A stretch of DNA of 64,000 bases from Nocardioides pinisoli (GCF_024199985.1 NZ_JANARS010000006.1:248001-312000); one strand, 5' to 3'; shown: positions 9,828-18,238, counted from the first letter of the stretch. Notes: a model not told the origin generated them from the letters alone. Made by a program: numbers and translations.

Positions 9828-9956
9828 TCAGACCCCGAGCCTGCGTGCCACACCGTCGCCAGCCACGCGGCGTACGGTCGCCGGATCGCCCACCACGACC
9901 TGCTCGTCGGTCGCGCGGGACATGCCGACGTAGAGCCGCTCGGCATCGGCGGCAGC
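9828..9956 (-). pseudogene. Remnant of the C-terminus of a UvrD/RecD-like helicase
   Basis: About 42 codons on the minus strand read ADAERLYVGMSRATDEQVVV and continue GDPATVRRVAGDGVARRLG before a stop. RLYVGMSRAT is motif VI of superfamily 1 helicases, found close to the C-terminus in many. Nothing upstream on the same strand continues the helicase; within a few bases the DNA becomes glycerate-kinase-like on the opposite strand. It is therefore a decayed 3' end. Confidence 0.6.
9894..9918. repeat. 25-bp direct repeat, copy 2
   Basis: Second copy of the repeat at 8954-8978, 24 of 25 bases identical and in the same orientation, 940 bp away. It lies inside the helicase remnant and encodes its RATDEQVV motif on the minus strand. 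Confidence 0.6.
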
Positions 9957-9957
9957 G

Positions 9958-10173
9958 CGTGCACCGACGCGCGCTGCCGGCGCCCGGGTGGTCGCCGTCT
10001 GCGGCGTGAACGAGCTGCCGCTCCACGCGCTGGGGGCCGCCGGCATCGAGGCCGCCTATGCCGTCGCCGACCGCGCGCCGACGATCGAGGCCGCCATCAG
10101 CGACGCCGCGTCGCATCTTGAGCAGCTGGCCGCTGACGAACTGCCGCGTCACCTCTGGCTCACGCCACGATGA
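9958..10173 (+). pseudogene. C-terminal fragment of glycerate kinase
   Basis: About 71 codons read TRAAGARVVAVCG, then LPLHALGAAGIEAAYAVADR, then a helix SDAASHLEQLAADEL before a stop at 10173. This matches the end of GarK/GlxK-type glycerate kinases (a GxPVVAVxG strand, an alpha-beta element GI.AAY.L.D and a final amphipathic helix). The catalytic bulk is missing, so it cannot be active. It lies convergent to the threonate operon; glycerate metabolism is chemically close to that pathway, so the fragment may be what is left of a neighbour of that operon. Confidence 0.65.
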
Positions 10174-10936
10174 CGTGGACCCCACGTTCGCGCAGTCGGG
10201 CCACCGACTCCTCGGCAGCCGCGGCATCCAGGACCAAGGTCCACGACTCGCCCAGGGGGACCCACGCAGGTGCGCGCTGCTCGAGCTTGGAGGCGTCGGC
10301 GAGCAGCACGACGCGGTCGGCCACGGCGGCGGCTCGCTCCTTGACCCATGTCTCGTCGACGGTCGGCTCACCCAGCCCACGGACCGGGTCGACAGCGTCC
10401 GCGCCGAGGAAGGCCACGTCGAAGTGGTGACGATCCAAGGCCATCGCCGACAGAGGGCCGACCACACCGTGGCTGCGTGGCTGGACCCGCCCGCCCACGA
10501 TCAGCACGTCCAGGTCATCGGCCGCGGACAGAGCCAAGGCAGCCTCGAGACCGCGCGTGACAACGGTCAGCGGTCCACGCGTGACCAGCAGCCGCGCAAG
10601 GGCCAAGCAGGTCGTCCCCGCGTCGATGAACACCGTGCCCCGGGCCGGCACCAGGTCGACCGCGGCCGCGGCGATCGCCGACTTCTGCCTCAGGTTGAGC
10701 TGCTGGCTCTCGTCGAACGGGCGCTCATGGAAGACCTCACGCACCAGCGCGCCGCCGTACGTCCTGGCGAGCCGGCCCTCGCGCTGAAGGGTCGCAAGGT
10801 CGCGTCGTACGGTCGAGGCCGACACGCCGAGCCGTTCCGACAACACCTCGACGCTGTCCTCGCCGCCCCGGACGAGGTCGACCATCGCGTCGTGGCGGGC
10901 CTTGGTGGCACGCCGCACGCCCACTCCCTCTGACAC
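10160..10936 (-). CDS. DeoR/GlpR family transcriptional regulator of the threonate operon
   Basis: A 258-residue regulator. About residues 9-65 form the DeoR winged helix-turn-helix (RHDAMVDLVRGG, VEVLSERLGVSASTVRRDLA, GRLARTYGGAL). The rest is the sugar-phosphate-isomerase-like effector domain (VFIDAGTTCLALAR near 105, LDVLIVGGRVQ near 150, FDVAFLGADAV near 178), which in the family binds phosphorylated sugars. The GTG at 10936 is chosen because AGGAGGGGG lies just upstream. It is the last gene of gntP-dtnK-pdxA2-deoR (25-nt gap). It probably represses the operon through the dyad at 14901-14927 and responds to a phosphorylated intermediate (inference). Confidence 0.9.
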   Translation of the reverse strand: MSEGVGVRRATKARHDAMVDLVRGGEDSVEVLSERLGVSASTVRRDLATLQREGRLARTYGGALVREVFHERPFDESQQLNLRQKSAIAAAAVDLVPARGTVFIDAGTTCLALARLLVTRGPLTVVTRGLEAALALSAADDLDVLIVGGRVQPRSHGVVGPLSAMALDRHHFDVAFLGADAVDPVRGLGEPTVDETWVKERAAAVADRVVLLADASKLEQRAPAWVPLGESWTLVLDAAAAEESVARLRERGVHVIVA

Positions 10937-10961
10937 CGATCCCCCTCCTGGGCCCTGGCTG

Positions 10962-11999
10962 TCAGGAGCCGTACGTCGCCCGGATGTTATCGACATAGGG
11001 TGCGTAGTCCACCGCCGCCAGGTAGGCCGACAGCATGGTGCCGTGACCGGCCTTGCCGGACCCCGCTATGTCGAAGGCGGTGCCGTGGTCGACCGAGGTG
11101 CGCAGGATGGGAAGGCCCACGGTGACCGAGATGGTGCCGTCGAAGTCGAACGTCTTCGCGGGGATGTGGCCCTGATCGTGGAAGTGAGACAGGACGCCGT
11201 CGTAGCGGCCGACCAGGCCCTGGTGGAACACCGAGTCGGCCGGGACCGGGCCCGAGACGTCGAGCCCCTCCGCCTGCGCCGCCTCGACGGCAGGGGCGAG
11301 GTGCACGATCTCGTCGTCACCGAAGGCGCCGTTCTCGCCGCCGTGGGGGTTGATCGCGGCAACCGCCAGACGGGGCCTCTCGACGCCGAAGACCTGCAGC
11401 GCGGTGTGGGCCTTGTGGATCGACTCGCCCACCAGTTCCTTGTTGATCTGGTCCAGGGCCTTGCGCAGTGACACGTGCCGGGTGGTGAAGAAGATCCGCA
11501 GATGGTGACCGTCGGCCGCGTCGTTGCGAACCACGAACATCGTGTCCTGCTTGGTGACGCCCGTGAGCGCGCCGAGCATCTCGGTGTGACCGAGGTGCTC
11601 CGAGCCGGCAGCCCAGATCGCCTCCTTGTTGATCGGACCGGTGACGATGCCGGCGACCTTGCGGTCCATCGCGGCCTGCGTGGCGACCTCGATGGACTTC
11701 ACCGCGGCGAGACCCGCACGCTTGTCGACCACTCCCCACTCCGGCAGGTCCTCACCGAGGACGCCGGTGTCGTAGCAGTCGATGACTCCCTCAGCCGGCT
11801 CGACGTCGAAGCTGTCGACGACGCGGACCTCGATGTCCAGACCCATCGCCTGCGCGCCGCGGCGCAGCGCTGCCGGGTCTCCTACGGCCACCCCATGGTG
11901 CTCGGTGGCGCCGGCCTGCTCGACGAGAGTCTTCGCGGTGATCTCCGGGCCGATGCCGACGGGGTCTCCGAGGGTCAGGGCAAGGACGTGTCTGCTCAT
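10962..11999 (-). CDS. pdxA2: 4-phospho-D-threonate 3-dehydrogenase (PdxA family)
   Basis: A 345-residue PdxA-fold dehydrogenase: LALTLGDPVGIGPEI at the N-terminus, GPINKEAIW near 130, HTEMLGALTGV near 148, and VGLPILRTSVDHGTAFDIAG near 300, with the conserved metal-binding histidines (HTEM, HFHDQGHIP, DHGTA). PdxA2 members found next to DUF1537 kinases oxidise 4-phospho-D-threonate (or 4-phospho-D-erythronate) and decarboxylate the product to dihydroxyacetone phosphate. The adjacent kinase makes that assignment more likely than a vitamin B6 role. The ATG has GAGGAG 6 nt upstream and follows the kinase stop by 19 nt. Confidence 0.88.
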   Translation of the reverse strand: MSRHVLALTLGDPVGIGPEITAKTLVEQAGATEHHGVAVGDPAALRRGAQAMGLDIEVRVVDSFDVEPAEGVIDCYDTGVLGEDLPEWGVVDKRAGLAAVKSIEVATQAAMDRKVAGIVTGPINKEAIWAAGSEHLGHTEMLGALTGVTKQDTMFVVRNDAADGHHLRIFFTTRHVSLRKALDQINKELVGESIHKAHTALQVFGVERPRLAVAAINPHGGENGAFGDDEIVHLAPAVEAAQAEGLDVSGPVPADSVFHQGLVGRYDGVLSHFHDQGHIPAKTFDFDGTISVTVGLPILRTSVDHGTAFDIAGSGKAGHGTMLSAYLAAVDYAPYVDNIRATYGS

Positions 12000-12018
12000 G
12001 GTGTGCTCCTCAGGGGTA

Positions 12019-13338
12019 TCAGTGGGGTTCGCGGGATTCGACGGCGGTGACTTGTCGGCGGTGGGCCGCCACCTGGCTGCGCAGGTGGTCGAGGCAGACG
12101 ATCGTCGTCCGCGCGTCGCCGACGAGGCCACCCTTCGTGACGACCTGCAGCCCGTCCCACGGGCCGCCGACCAGGGATCCGGCCACAGCCAGCGGTACTA
12201 CCTCGTCGGAGACCTCCAACCCGTGCGAGCCGAGCTCGGCCAGCAGGGCGGCCGTGACGTCGCCGCCGGTCGTGAAGATGCCGTCGACCGGGTGAGACTC
12301 CAGCGCACGGCGCGCGGCGCGGGCGAGCGCGGTCGGGATCTGGGTCGCCTGCTCGGCCGACGGTGACCACAGGTCCGACTCGTCGAGGACCGTCGCCAGT
12401 ACGACGATGTCGTCCGCGCCGGCATGGTCGAGCGCCTCATCGAGCAGCCGGGCAGTGGCGTCCACGTCGGGCACGGCGTGCTCGCGGACTGCGCGGATGG
12501 GACGGGCAGCGCGCTCGGCGACAAGCTGCCCCAGCTGCAGGCGGGTGAGCTCGGTGGCCGATCCCGAGAGGACGAGCAACGGCGCCCCCGGTGTCTCGCC
12601 GGCCAGGCCCAGCGCCTTCGCGAGCGCGACCGACGCCGGCCCCGGGTCGCTGGTCGTCCACACGAGGTCGGTGCCGACGGTGGCGGCGACAGCTGCGGCC
12701 GCGATGCGGTCGAGGTGGTCGGCGGTCATCGCGTCGGCGACGACCACCTCTGCGCCCCCGTCCAGGTGCTGCCGGATCTTCTCGGCGAGCCGGTCGAGAT
12801 CGCCGGTGACGTCCTCGACCGCTACGACCGCGACCTCGAGCCCGCCCTGCTGGCGCAGCAGCTCAGCGACGTCTGACGTGCGCACCGGCGTCCGGGCGTC
12901 GCGGGCGACCTCCGTGTCCTCGAGCCGCCGGCCGTCGAGCAGTTGGATGCCGCCGATGGTCTGGCGCCCGGCGGCGGGGTGCGCGGGCGCGCAGAGCAGC
13001 ACCGTGCGCGAACCCGCAAGCTCGCCGACACGGTCGAAGATCTCGCGGGTGGTGGCGCCGACGTTGCCGCGGAGCGTGGTGTCGATGCGGTTGCACACCA
13101 GGCGTGCCGGCCAGCCGGCGCGCACCGCCCGGCCCACGCGTTCGCGGGCGGTGTGCGCGTCGAGGTGTCGGCTCTCGGTCGTGGCCACGACAACGTCGAA
13201 CCGCGACACCATCTCGGCCACCACCTCCGCGTGCTCGCCGGCGCTGGCGGTGACGGCGCGGAACCCCGCCCGGGCGAAACCGGCCGCAGCCGCGTTCGCC
13301 CCCGTCAGATCGTCAGCGACGACGAGCACGTCTGCCAC
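12019..13338 (-). CDS. dtnK: Four-carbon acid sugar kinase (DUF1537), probable D-threonate kinase
   Basis: A 439-residue protein with the DUF1537 N-domain (VLVVADDLTGANAAAAGFA, residues 4-22, and IDTTLRGNVGA near 90) and C-domain nucleotide-binding region (IFTTGGDVTAALLAELG near 375, AGSLVGGPWDGLQVVTKGG near 400). DUF1537 kinases phosphorylate D-threonate, L-threonate or D-erythronate. With PdxA2 and no LtnD/DenD-type dehydrogenase nearby, D-threonate is the best guess. The GTG start lies 1 nt after the permease stop, so translation is coupled. Confidence 0.87.
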   Translation of the reverse strand: MADVLVVADDLTGANAAAAGFARAGFRAVTASAGEHAEVVAEMVSRFDVVVATTESRHLDAHTARERVGRAVRAGWPARLVCNRIDTTLRGNVGATTREIFDRVGELAGSRTVLLCAPAHPAAGRQTIGGIQLLDGRRLEDTEVARDARTPVRTSDVAELLRQQGGLEVAVVAVEDVTGDLDRLAEKIRQHLDGGAEVVVADAMTADHLDRIAAAAVAATVGTDLVWTTSDPGPASVALAKALGLAGETPGAPLLVLSGSATELTRLQLGQLVAERAARPIRAVREHAVPDVDATARLLDEALDHAGADDIVVLATVLDESDLWSPSAEQATQIPTALARAARRALESHPVDGIFTTGGDVTAALLAELGSHGLEVSDEVVPLAVAGSLVGGPWDGLQVVTKGGLVGDARTTIVCLDHLRSQVAAHRRQVTAVESREPH

Positions 13339-13339
13339 G

Positions 13340-14824
13340 TCAGAGCACCGCGCCGGCGATGAGGACCAGCGGCAGCGAGCCGAGCCAGACCGCGGTCGTG
13401 ATGCCGGACCAGCCACGGAGGGCGGCCGTCCCCTCGAGGCCGGTGAACCGCGTCACGACCCAGAAGTAGGAGTCGTTGAAGTAGCTGAACACCATCGAGC
13501 CAGCACAGCAGGCCAACGCGGCGGCGAGCGGGGACAGACCCAGCCCGGCCACGAGCGGCGCGCTGACGGAGGCCGCGGTGATCATGGCGACGGTGCCGGA
13601 GCCCTGGGCGACGCGAACCAGTGACGCCACGAAGAACGGGACGAGCACGCCGGGCAGGCTGAGGTCGGCGATCGCCTCGGCGAGGGCGTCGCCGACGCCC
13701 GAGTCTCGGAGCACCTGGCCGAGAGCTCCGCCGGCGCCGGTGATCAGGATGATGAGTCCGGCCGAAGCAGCGGCCTCAGCCATCCAGTTGTGCACCTGCT
13801 TGCGAGGCGTCCAGCGCGGGAGGAGCACGTAGACGGCGAGCACGATGCCGATGATCAGCGCGACGACAGGGTGACCGACGAAGGCCAGCACCTCGGCCCA
13901 CGAGGACGGCGTGTACTCGTCGTCCGGCCCAAGCGCGCTCTGGCTGTTGCGGTCGATGGCCGCGGCCACCGTGTTGAGGACGATGAGGAGCAGCGGAACG
14001 ACCAGCGGAAGGGCGGCGAGACCGAAGGAGATCGAGTGCGGCTTCTCGCCCACCGGCGGCTCGCCCAGCTGGTGGACCGGGGAGTCCTGGTCGGGGCCGT
14101 CCGTCGCGTCACTGCGGTCCATCGTTGCCGTCGCGGTGCCGCCCGGGTGACCGGACCCACCGACAGTCACGGTGCCGTACACCTCTTCACGGATGTGCTC
14201 GTTGAGCTCACCCTCGAGCTTGGGGCCGATCCATGCGGCGTACGCGATCACGACCGGCAGCAGGAGGAGCGTGAACACCAGCCCTGCGAGGATCAGCCCA
14301 CCGAGGTCGGCGCCCAGGATGCCGGCCACGCCCAGCGGGCCGGGTGTCGGGGGCACCAGGTGGTGGGTCAGCGTCATGCCGCAGCCGAGGGCCAGTGCGA
14401 GTGTGACGTAGCGACCGCGGAGCCGTCGAGCGATCGAACGTGCGAGCGGGTTCATGATGACGTAGCCCGAGTCGCAGAACACCGGGATCGACACGACGGC
14501 ACCCGTGCCGGCCATGGCCCAGTGCTCGCGGCCCCGTCCCAGCAGGCGGACGAACGTCTTGGCCAGCGTGTCCGCAGCGCCGGACACCTCGAGGATCTTG
14601 CCGATGGCGACGCCCAGGCCGATGACGATTCCGATCGAGGCCAGCGTGTTGCCGAACCCGGTTGTCATCGACGTGATCGTCTCCAGCGCCGGCGACCCGG
14701 CGACGAACCCCGTCACCAGGGCTGCGAGCAACAGCGCCACGAACGCATCGATCCGGGTGCGCAGCACCAGGACGATGATCGTCCCGATGCCGAGGACGAG
14801 GGCGAGAAGGAGTTGTAGGTCCAC
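13340..14824 (-). CDS. gntP: GntP family gluconate/threonate:proton symporter
   Basis: A 494-residue membrane protein with about 12 hydrophobic helices and GntP signatures (ASIGIVIGLGVAIGKILE near 70, VFCDSGYVIMNP near 118, TLALALGCGMTLTHHLVPPT near 145, the C-terminal MVFSYFNDSYFWVV near 450). A ~60-residue hydrophilic loop around 230-275 (rich in D/G/T) splits the protein. It imports sugar acids; operon context points to threonate or another four-carbon acid. The GTG at 14824 has GGAGG 5 nt upstream, better than the TTG at 14836. It is the first gene of the operon. Confidence 0.88.
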   Translation of the reverse strand: MDLQLLLALVLGIGTIIVLVLRTRIDAFVALLLAALVTGFVAGSPALETITSMTTGFGNTLASIGIVIGLGVAIGKILEVSGAADTLAKTFVRLLGRGREHWAMAGTGAVVSIPVFCDSGYVIMNPLARSIARRLRGRYVTLALALGCGMTLTHHLVPPTPGPLGVAGILGADLGGLILAGLVFTLLLLPVVIAYAAWIGPKLEGELNEHIREEVYGTVTVGGSGHPGGTATATMDRSDATDGPDQDSPVHQLGEPPVGEKPHSISFGLAALPLVVPLLLIVLNTVAAAIDRNSQSALGPDDEYTPSSWAEVLAFVGHPVVALIIGIVLAVYVLLPRWTPRKQVHNWMAEAAASAGLIILITGAGGALGQVLRDSGVGDALAEAIADLSLPGVLVPFFVASLVRVAQGSGTVAMITAASVSAPLVAGLGLSPLAAALACCAGSMVFSYFNDSYFWVVTRFTGLEGTAALRGWSGITTAVWLGSLPLVLIAGAVL

Positions 14825-14900
14825 CGGTGCCTCCAAGGAGCAGGGGCCCGTCGATCGGGCCTCGCCTCATGCTGGACGGTGACGCACGACACAGTCAAGC

Positions 14901-14927
14901 ATTGTGCGCATTTTAGTTGCGCACAAT
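14901..14927. promoter_or_regulatory. Dyad operator upstream of gntP, probable DeoR site
   Basis: Perfect 10-bp inverted repeat ATTGTGCGCA / TGCGCACAAT separated by 7 nt (TTTTAGT). An outer pair ACAGT (14891-14895) / ACTGT (14933-14937) is centred on exactly the same base (14914). It sits ~77-103 bp before the gntP start and ~110 bp before the divergent response-regulator gene, in the only AT-richer patch of the region. A DeoR-family regulator in the operon is the natural candidate binder. Confidence 0.65.
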
Positions 14928-15033
14928 ACGCAACTGTCACGTGGCCGCCCACCACCTGGCGTCCCGGCGCCCGACCGACCCGCACCCCCCGCCGGGGGTG
15001 CGCACGGCCTCGCACGTGAGGAAGACTGCCCGC

Positions 15034-15738
15034 GTGCCCCGCTCCGTGCTGTTCATCGAGGACGACGAGCGGATCCGCCGAGCCGTGGCGTTGGCTCTCA
15101 ACGCCGACGGGTTCGACGTGACCGAGGCGGGCACCGGAGAGGACGGTCTGTTCGCGCTTGCCGAGCGCGAGGCCGACGTCGTCCTGGTCGACATCATGTT
15201 GCCCGACATCGACGGGTTCGAGGTGTGCCGCCAGATCCGGCGCCGAAGCGACGCACCCATCATCATGGTCACCGCCAGGACCGACAGCCACGACGTGGTG
15301 GCCGGGTTGGAGGCCGGAGCCGACGACTACGTCACCAAGCCGTTCGTGGCCAAGGAGCTGTCCGCCCGCATCCGCGCGCTTCTGCGTCGAACCAATTCCT
15401 CGACCCCACGCACGTCGTCTGTCGTGGCCGGCGCACTCGAGATCTCCCCGCACCAGGGCCTTGTTGCCCGCCACGGGAACCCGATCAACCTCACTCACAC
15501 GGAGTTCCGCCTCCTGTGCGAGCTCGCCTCCGAGCCCGGACGGGTCATGACTCGCGAGGAACTGCTCGAGCGAGTGTGGGGATACGACTACTTCGGCGAC
15601 GAGCGCCTGGTCGACGTCCACATCCGTCGGCTGCGCACCAAGATCGAGGAGGACCCCGCCCAACCGCAGGTCGTGCTGACCGTGCGTGGCATCGGCTACC
15701 GCCTGGCACCCGCGCACGGCGCGCCCACCAGCAGGTGA
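15034..15738 (+). CDS. OmpR/PhoB-family two-component response regulator
   Basis: A 234-residue regulator. The receiver domain (residues 1-120) has the acidic pair EDDE (about 8-11), the phosphorylatable Asp53 in VLVDIMLPD, the T/S in MVTAR and Lys102 in VTKPF. The C-terminal winged helix (about 135-230) has LTHTEFRLLCELAS, MTREELLERVWGYDYFGDERLVDVHI and VRGIGYRLA. The GTG at 15034 is the likeliest start, with GAGGAAG ~11 nt upstream; a GTG at 15016 is possible. The partner kinase starts 259 nt downstream. The order regulator, kinase, GerMN lipoprotein recalls MtrA-MtrB-LpqB, so this may be a paralogous envelope-sensing system. Confidence 0.93.
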   Translation: MPRSVLFIEDDERIRRAVALALNADGFDVTEAGTGEDGLFALAEREADVVLVDIMLPDIDGFEVCRQIRRRSDAPIIMVTARTDSHDVVAGLEAGADDYVTKPFVAKELSARIRALLRRTNSSTPRTSSVVAGALEISPHQGLVARHGNPINLTHTEFRLLCELASEPGRVMTREELLERVWGYDYFGDERLVDVHIRRLRTKIEEDPAQPQVVLTVRGIGYRLAPAHGAPTSR

Positions 15739-15870
15739 CGCTGCTCGCCGGGCCGGGTCGACCGGCAGCACGGGAGGGCGCGCGCTTGCAGGGTCTCCCT
15801 GGGGCGGCGCCATCGGTCGGAACGTCACGAGGGTCGCGTCGGCTCTCGAGCGTCCTGGACGGCGTAGCGC

Positions 15871-15892
15871 CGAACGTCATCAGACCGCAAAC
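15871..15892. promoter_or_regulatory. Shared 22-bp motif, copy 1 (before the sensor kinase)
   Basis: CGAACGTCAT followed by CAGACCGCAAAC. It matches 25734-25755 (before the peptide-binding protein) at 20 of 22 positions and its core recurs at 18082-18094. It lies in the gap between response regulator and kinase. It could be a binding site for the local response regulator (inference). Confidence 0.5.
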
Positions 15893-15997
15893 CGTGCGTG
15901 CACGCGGTGACCTGACGGCGGCGCGCCCACATGACGTTTGGGTTGGCCTGCCGACGGGCGGTGGTCTTTGAATGGGCGCTGCGGAAGACTCACCCCG

Positions 15998-17440
15998 GTG
16001 ACGTCGGGACCGGGCTCACTGCATTCATGGCTGCGTCGCGGCCGGACCCGGGCCCGGGGGTGGCTCATGCTGCTGGGGATACGGGCCCGCGCCACCTTGT
16101 TGTTCGGTCTGGTGGCCGCGATGTTGGCCGTCCTCACCAGCACTGCGGTGTGGTTCAGCGTGGCGAGCTACCTGCTCGGTCAGCGGCAGGAGGCGGCGGT
16201 GGCGCAGGCGCTGTCCAACCTCGAGCAGGTCAGCCTGGAGGTGCGCTCAGGCGGCTCGTCGCCGTCCGCGGTGCTTGCCCGTCTGCCGCGCGAGCTGGAC
16301 TCGACCTCGCTGCTGCGCACCGAGCAGGACGAGTGGTTCACCGACGACCTACGGGTCAACCGCAGCAGCATCCCTGCGGCACTGACCGAGCACGTCACCG
16401 AGGGGCGTCCGCACTCGCAGCGTGTCGAGGTGTCCGGTCGTCCGGCCCTGGTCGTGGGGATGCCGGTTGCCGGTGCCGGCGGGGCCTACTTCGAGGTCTT
16501 CACCCTCGACGAGCTCGACCAGACGTTGCGAACCTTGAGCCTCGTCCTGCTGGTCGGCGGCATCCTGGCGCCACTGGCGACCATGGCGTTGGGGTGGTGG
16601 GTGATGCAGCCGGCGTTGCGGCCCCTGGAGCAGGTCGCGGACGCGGTGGCCGCCATCGCACGTGGGGATGTCAGCGCTCGCCTGGACGCACGAGGCGACC
16701 CCGCGCTGCGGTCCATCGCGGATTCGTTCAACAAGACCGCTGCCGCCCTGGAGCGGCGGATGAGGATGGACGCGAAGTTCGCCGCCGACGTCAGTCATGA
16801 GCTGCGCAGCCCGCTGACCACGATGGTGAACACCGTGCAGCTGATGGACGGGTACCGCGGCTCCATGGCTCCCGAGGGCCGCGAGGTGCTGGACCTGCTG
16901 CGCGCCGAGGTCGATGGGTTCCAGCGCTTGGTTCAGGACCTGCTGGAGATCTCGCGCGCCGATGCCGGCAGTCACCAGTTCACCCTGGTCGAGTTCCGCC
17001 TCGCCGACCTGGCCCGGCAGGCGCTGCCGCAGCGCCTGGTAGAGCGACTCGAGGTGACATCGGCCGGCGCGGAGGCCGTCGTGCGCGGCGACAAGCGGCG
17101 TTTGGAACGAGTGCTGATGAACCTGGTCGACAACGCGGACCGGCACGGTCACGGGGCGCACCGCGTGGTGGTCGACGCCACCGACGACGTCGTGTGTCTG
17201 GCCGTGGAGGACTCCGGACCCGGCCTGATGACTGAGGAGCTGGAGGGGATCTTCGACCGCTTCTCCCGCGGGAGGAGAAGCGAGCGTGGGTCGACCGACG
17301 GCGCGGGGCTTGGCCTGGCCCTGGTGGCGCAGCATGTGCGCCTTCTGGACGGCACCGTCACAGCCGAGAACCGCCCCAGCGGGGGCGCCCGCTTCGTCGT
17401 ACGGCTGCCCCGCGTCGATTCGGCGGGGACGCGATGCTGA
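15998..17440 (+). CDS. Two-component sensor histidine kinase
   Basis: A 480-residue kinase. Helix TM1 is at about residues 32-55 and TM2 at about 177-200, bracketing a ~120-residue extracellular sensor domain. A HAMP region follows (~200-250), then HisKA with the phospho-acceptor His267 in DVSHELRSPL, and HATPase_c with the N box LMNLVDNADRHG, G1 EDSGPGL and G2 GAGLGLAL. It presumably phosphorylates the response regulator encoded upstream. The GTG at 15998 gives the full N-terminus; ATG at 16067, with GGGGG 6 nt before it, is a good alternative. Its end overlaps the next gene by 7 nt. Confidence 0.9.
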   Translation: MTSGPGSLHSWLRRGRTRARGWLMLLGIRARATLLFGLVAAMLAVLTSTAVWFSVASYLLGQRQEAAVAQALSNLEQVSLEVRSGGSSPSAVLARLPRELDSTSLLRTEQDEWFTDDLRVNRSSIPAALTEHVTEGRPHSQRVEVSGRPALVVGMPVAGAGGAYFEVFTLDELDQTLRTLSLVLLVGGILAPLATMALGWWVMQPALRPLEQVADAVAAIARGDVSARLDARGDPALRSIADSFNKTAAALERRMRMDAKFAADVSHELRSPLTTMVNTVQLMDGYRGSMAPEGREVLDLLRAEVDGFQRLVQDLLEISRADAGSHQFTLVEFRLADLARQALPQRLVERLEVTSAGAEAVVRGDKRRLERVLMNLVDNADRHGHGAHRVVVDATDDVVCLAVEDSGPGLMTEELEGIFDRFSRGRRSERGSTDGAGLGLALVAQHVRLLDGTVTAENRPSGGARFVVRLPRVDSAGTRC

Positions 17441-18033
17441 ACCGGTTACGCGCCCGAGTCGCCGCGGCGCTCCTCGCAGCGACGGTGCTGCTCACTGCCG
17501 GGTGCGGTGTCCCGCTGCAGGACGATCCCGCGCTGCTGCAGCAGAGCCCCGCCCCTCCCGTGCCGACGTCGGCTCCGAGCGGGATGAACGCCGTGCGGGT
17601 GTACCTGATTCGCGACGGTCGTCTGGAGCCGGTGACGCGTACCAGCGACAACACGTCGGCACGGTCGTTGGTGGAGCTCCTGATCGAGGGTCCGACCGCG
17701 GCGGAGGAGGCGGCCGGTGCCACGACAGCGGTGGCGCCGGGAGAGTTCCAGGTCGATCAGGCACCCTCCTGGCGGTCGCCCGGCGTCTCGGTGACCATCA
17801 ACGTGCCGGTGCAGTTCACGCAGATCGACGGAGACCTGCAACTGCTGGCCACCGCACAGCTGGTGTGGACCGCGACCGAGCTTCGGCCGCGGGGGCTGGT
17901 GCGGATGACGTTCAACGGTGAGCCGATCGAGCTGCCCACGGACCGCGGTCTGACCAGCGGTGCCGTGCGCCGCTCCGACTTCTTCTCGGTGGCGCCGCGA
18001 GGCGCGCGCCTCGAGTCGGCCGACCCGGAGTAG
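17434..18033 (+). CDS. GerMN-domain lipoprotein
   Basis: A 199-residue lipoprotein with an N-terminal arginine region, a hydrophobic core AAALLAATVLLTAGCG and lipobox LTAGC (Cys near residue 24). A ~120-residue GerMN/sporulation-like domain follows (MNAVRVYLIRDGRLEPVTR, LVELLIEGPTAAEE, INVPVQFTQIDGDLQLLATAQLVWT). In MtrAB-LpqB systems a GerMN lipoprotein modulates the kinase from outside; this protein lacks the long C-terminal propeller of LpqB. The start overlaps the kinase by 7 nt, so the two are coupled, which supports a role as an accessory sensor. Confidence 0.85.
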   Translation: MLNRLRARVAAALLAATVLLTAGCGVPLQDDPALLQQSPAPPVPTSAPSGMNAVRVYLIRDGRLEPVTRTSDNTSARSLVELLIEGPTAAEEAAGATTAVAPGEFQVDQAPSWRSPGVSVTINVPVQFTQIDGDLQLLATAQLVWTATELRPRGLVRMTFNGEPIELPTDRGLTSGAVRRSDFFSVAPRGARLESADPE

Positions 18034-18081
18034 AACGCCGGCGCCACCTCATGCGGCCGCCGGAGCCACCGTTCGGACGGT

Positions 18082-18094
18082 CGTCATCAGATCG
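18082..18094. promoter_or_regulatory. Core of the shared motif, copy 3 (before the second lipoprotein)
   Basis: CGTCATCAGATCG matches the core of copy 1 (15875-15887) at 12 of 13 positions. It lies ~145 nt before the lipoprotein start at 18239, in a 205-nt gap with no other visible signal. The match is short; significance is uncertain. Confidence 0.35.
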
Positions 18095-18238
18095 ACATGT
18101 CGGCCGGACAGGGCCGTGCCACGCATGACGGGTGCGGATGGCCAGCAGCACAGACCCCCCGGTGACGATCCGATGACGATCGGCCGCGACGGCCGAAGGG
18201 CCCGCATGCGCGCGAGCCCCGCGGGCAACCATGGCTGC

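Noticed and set aside
10962..11999. Vitamin B6 biosynthetic pdxA
   Set aside because: Operon with a DUF1537 kinase and GntP permease points to the PdxA2 four-carbon acid branch.
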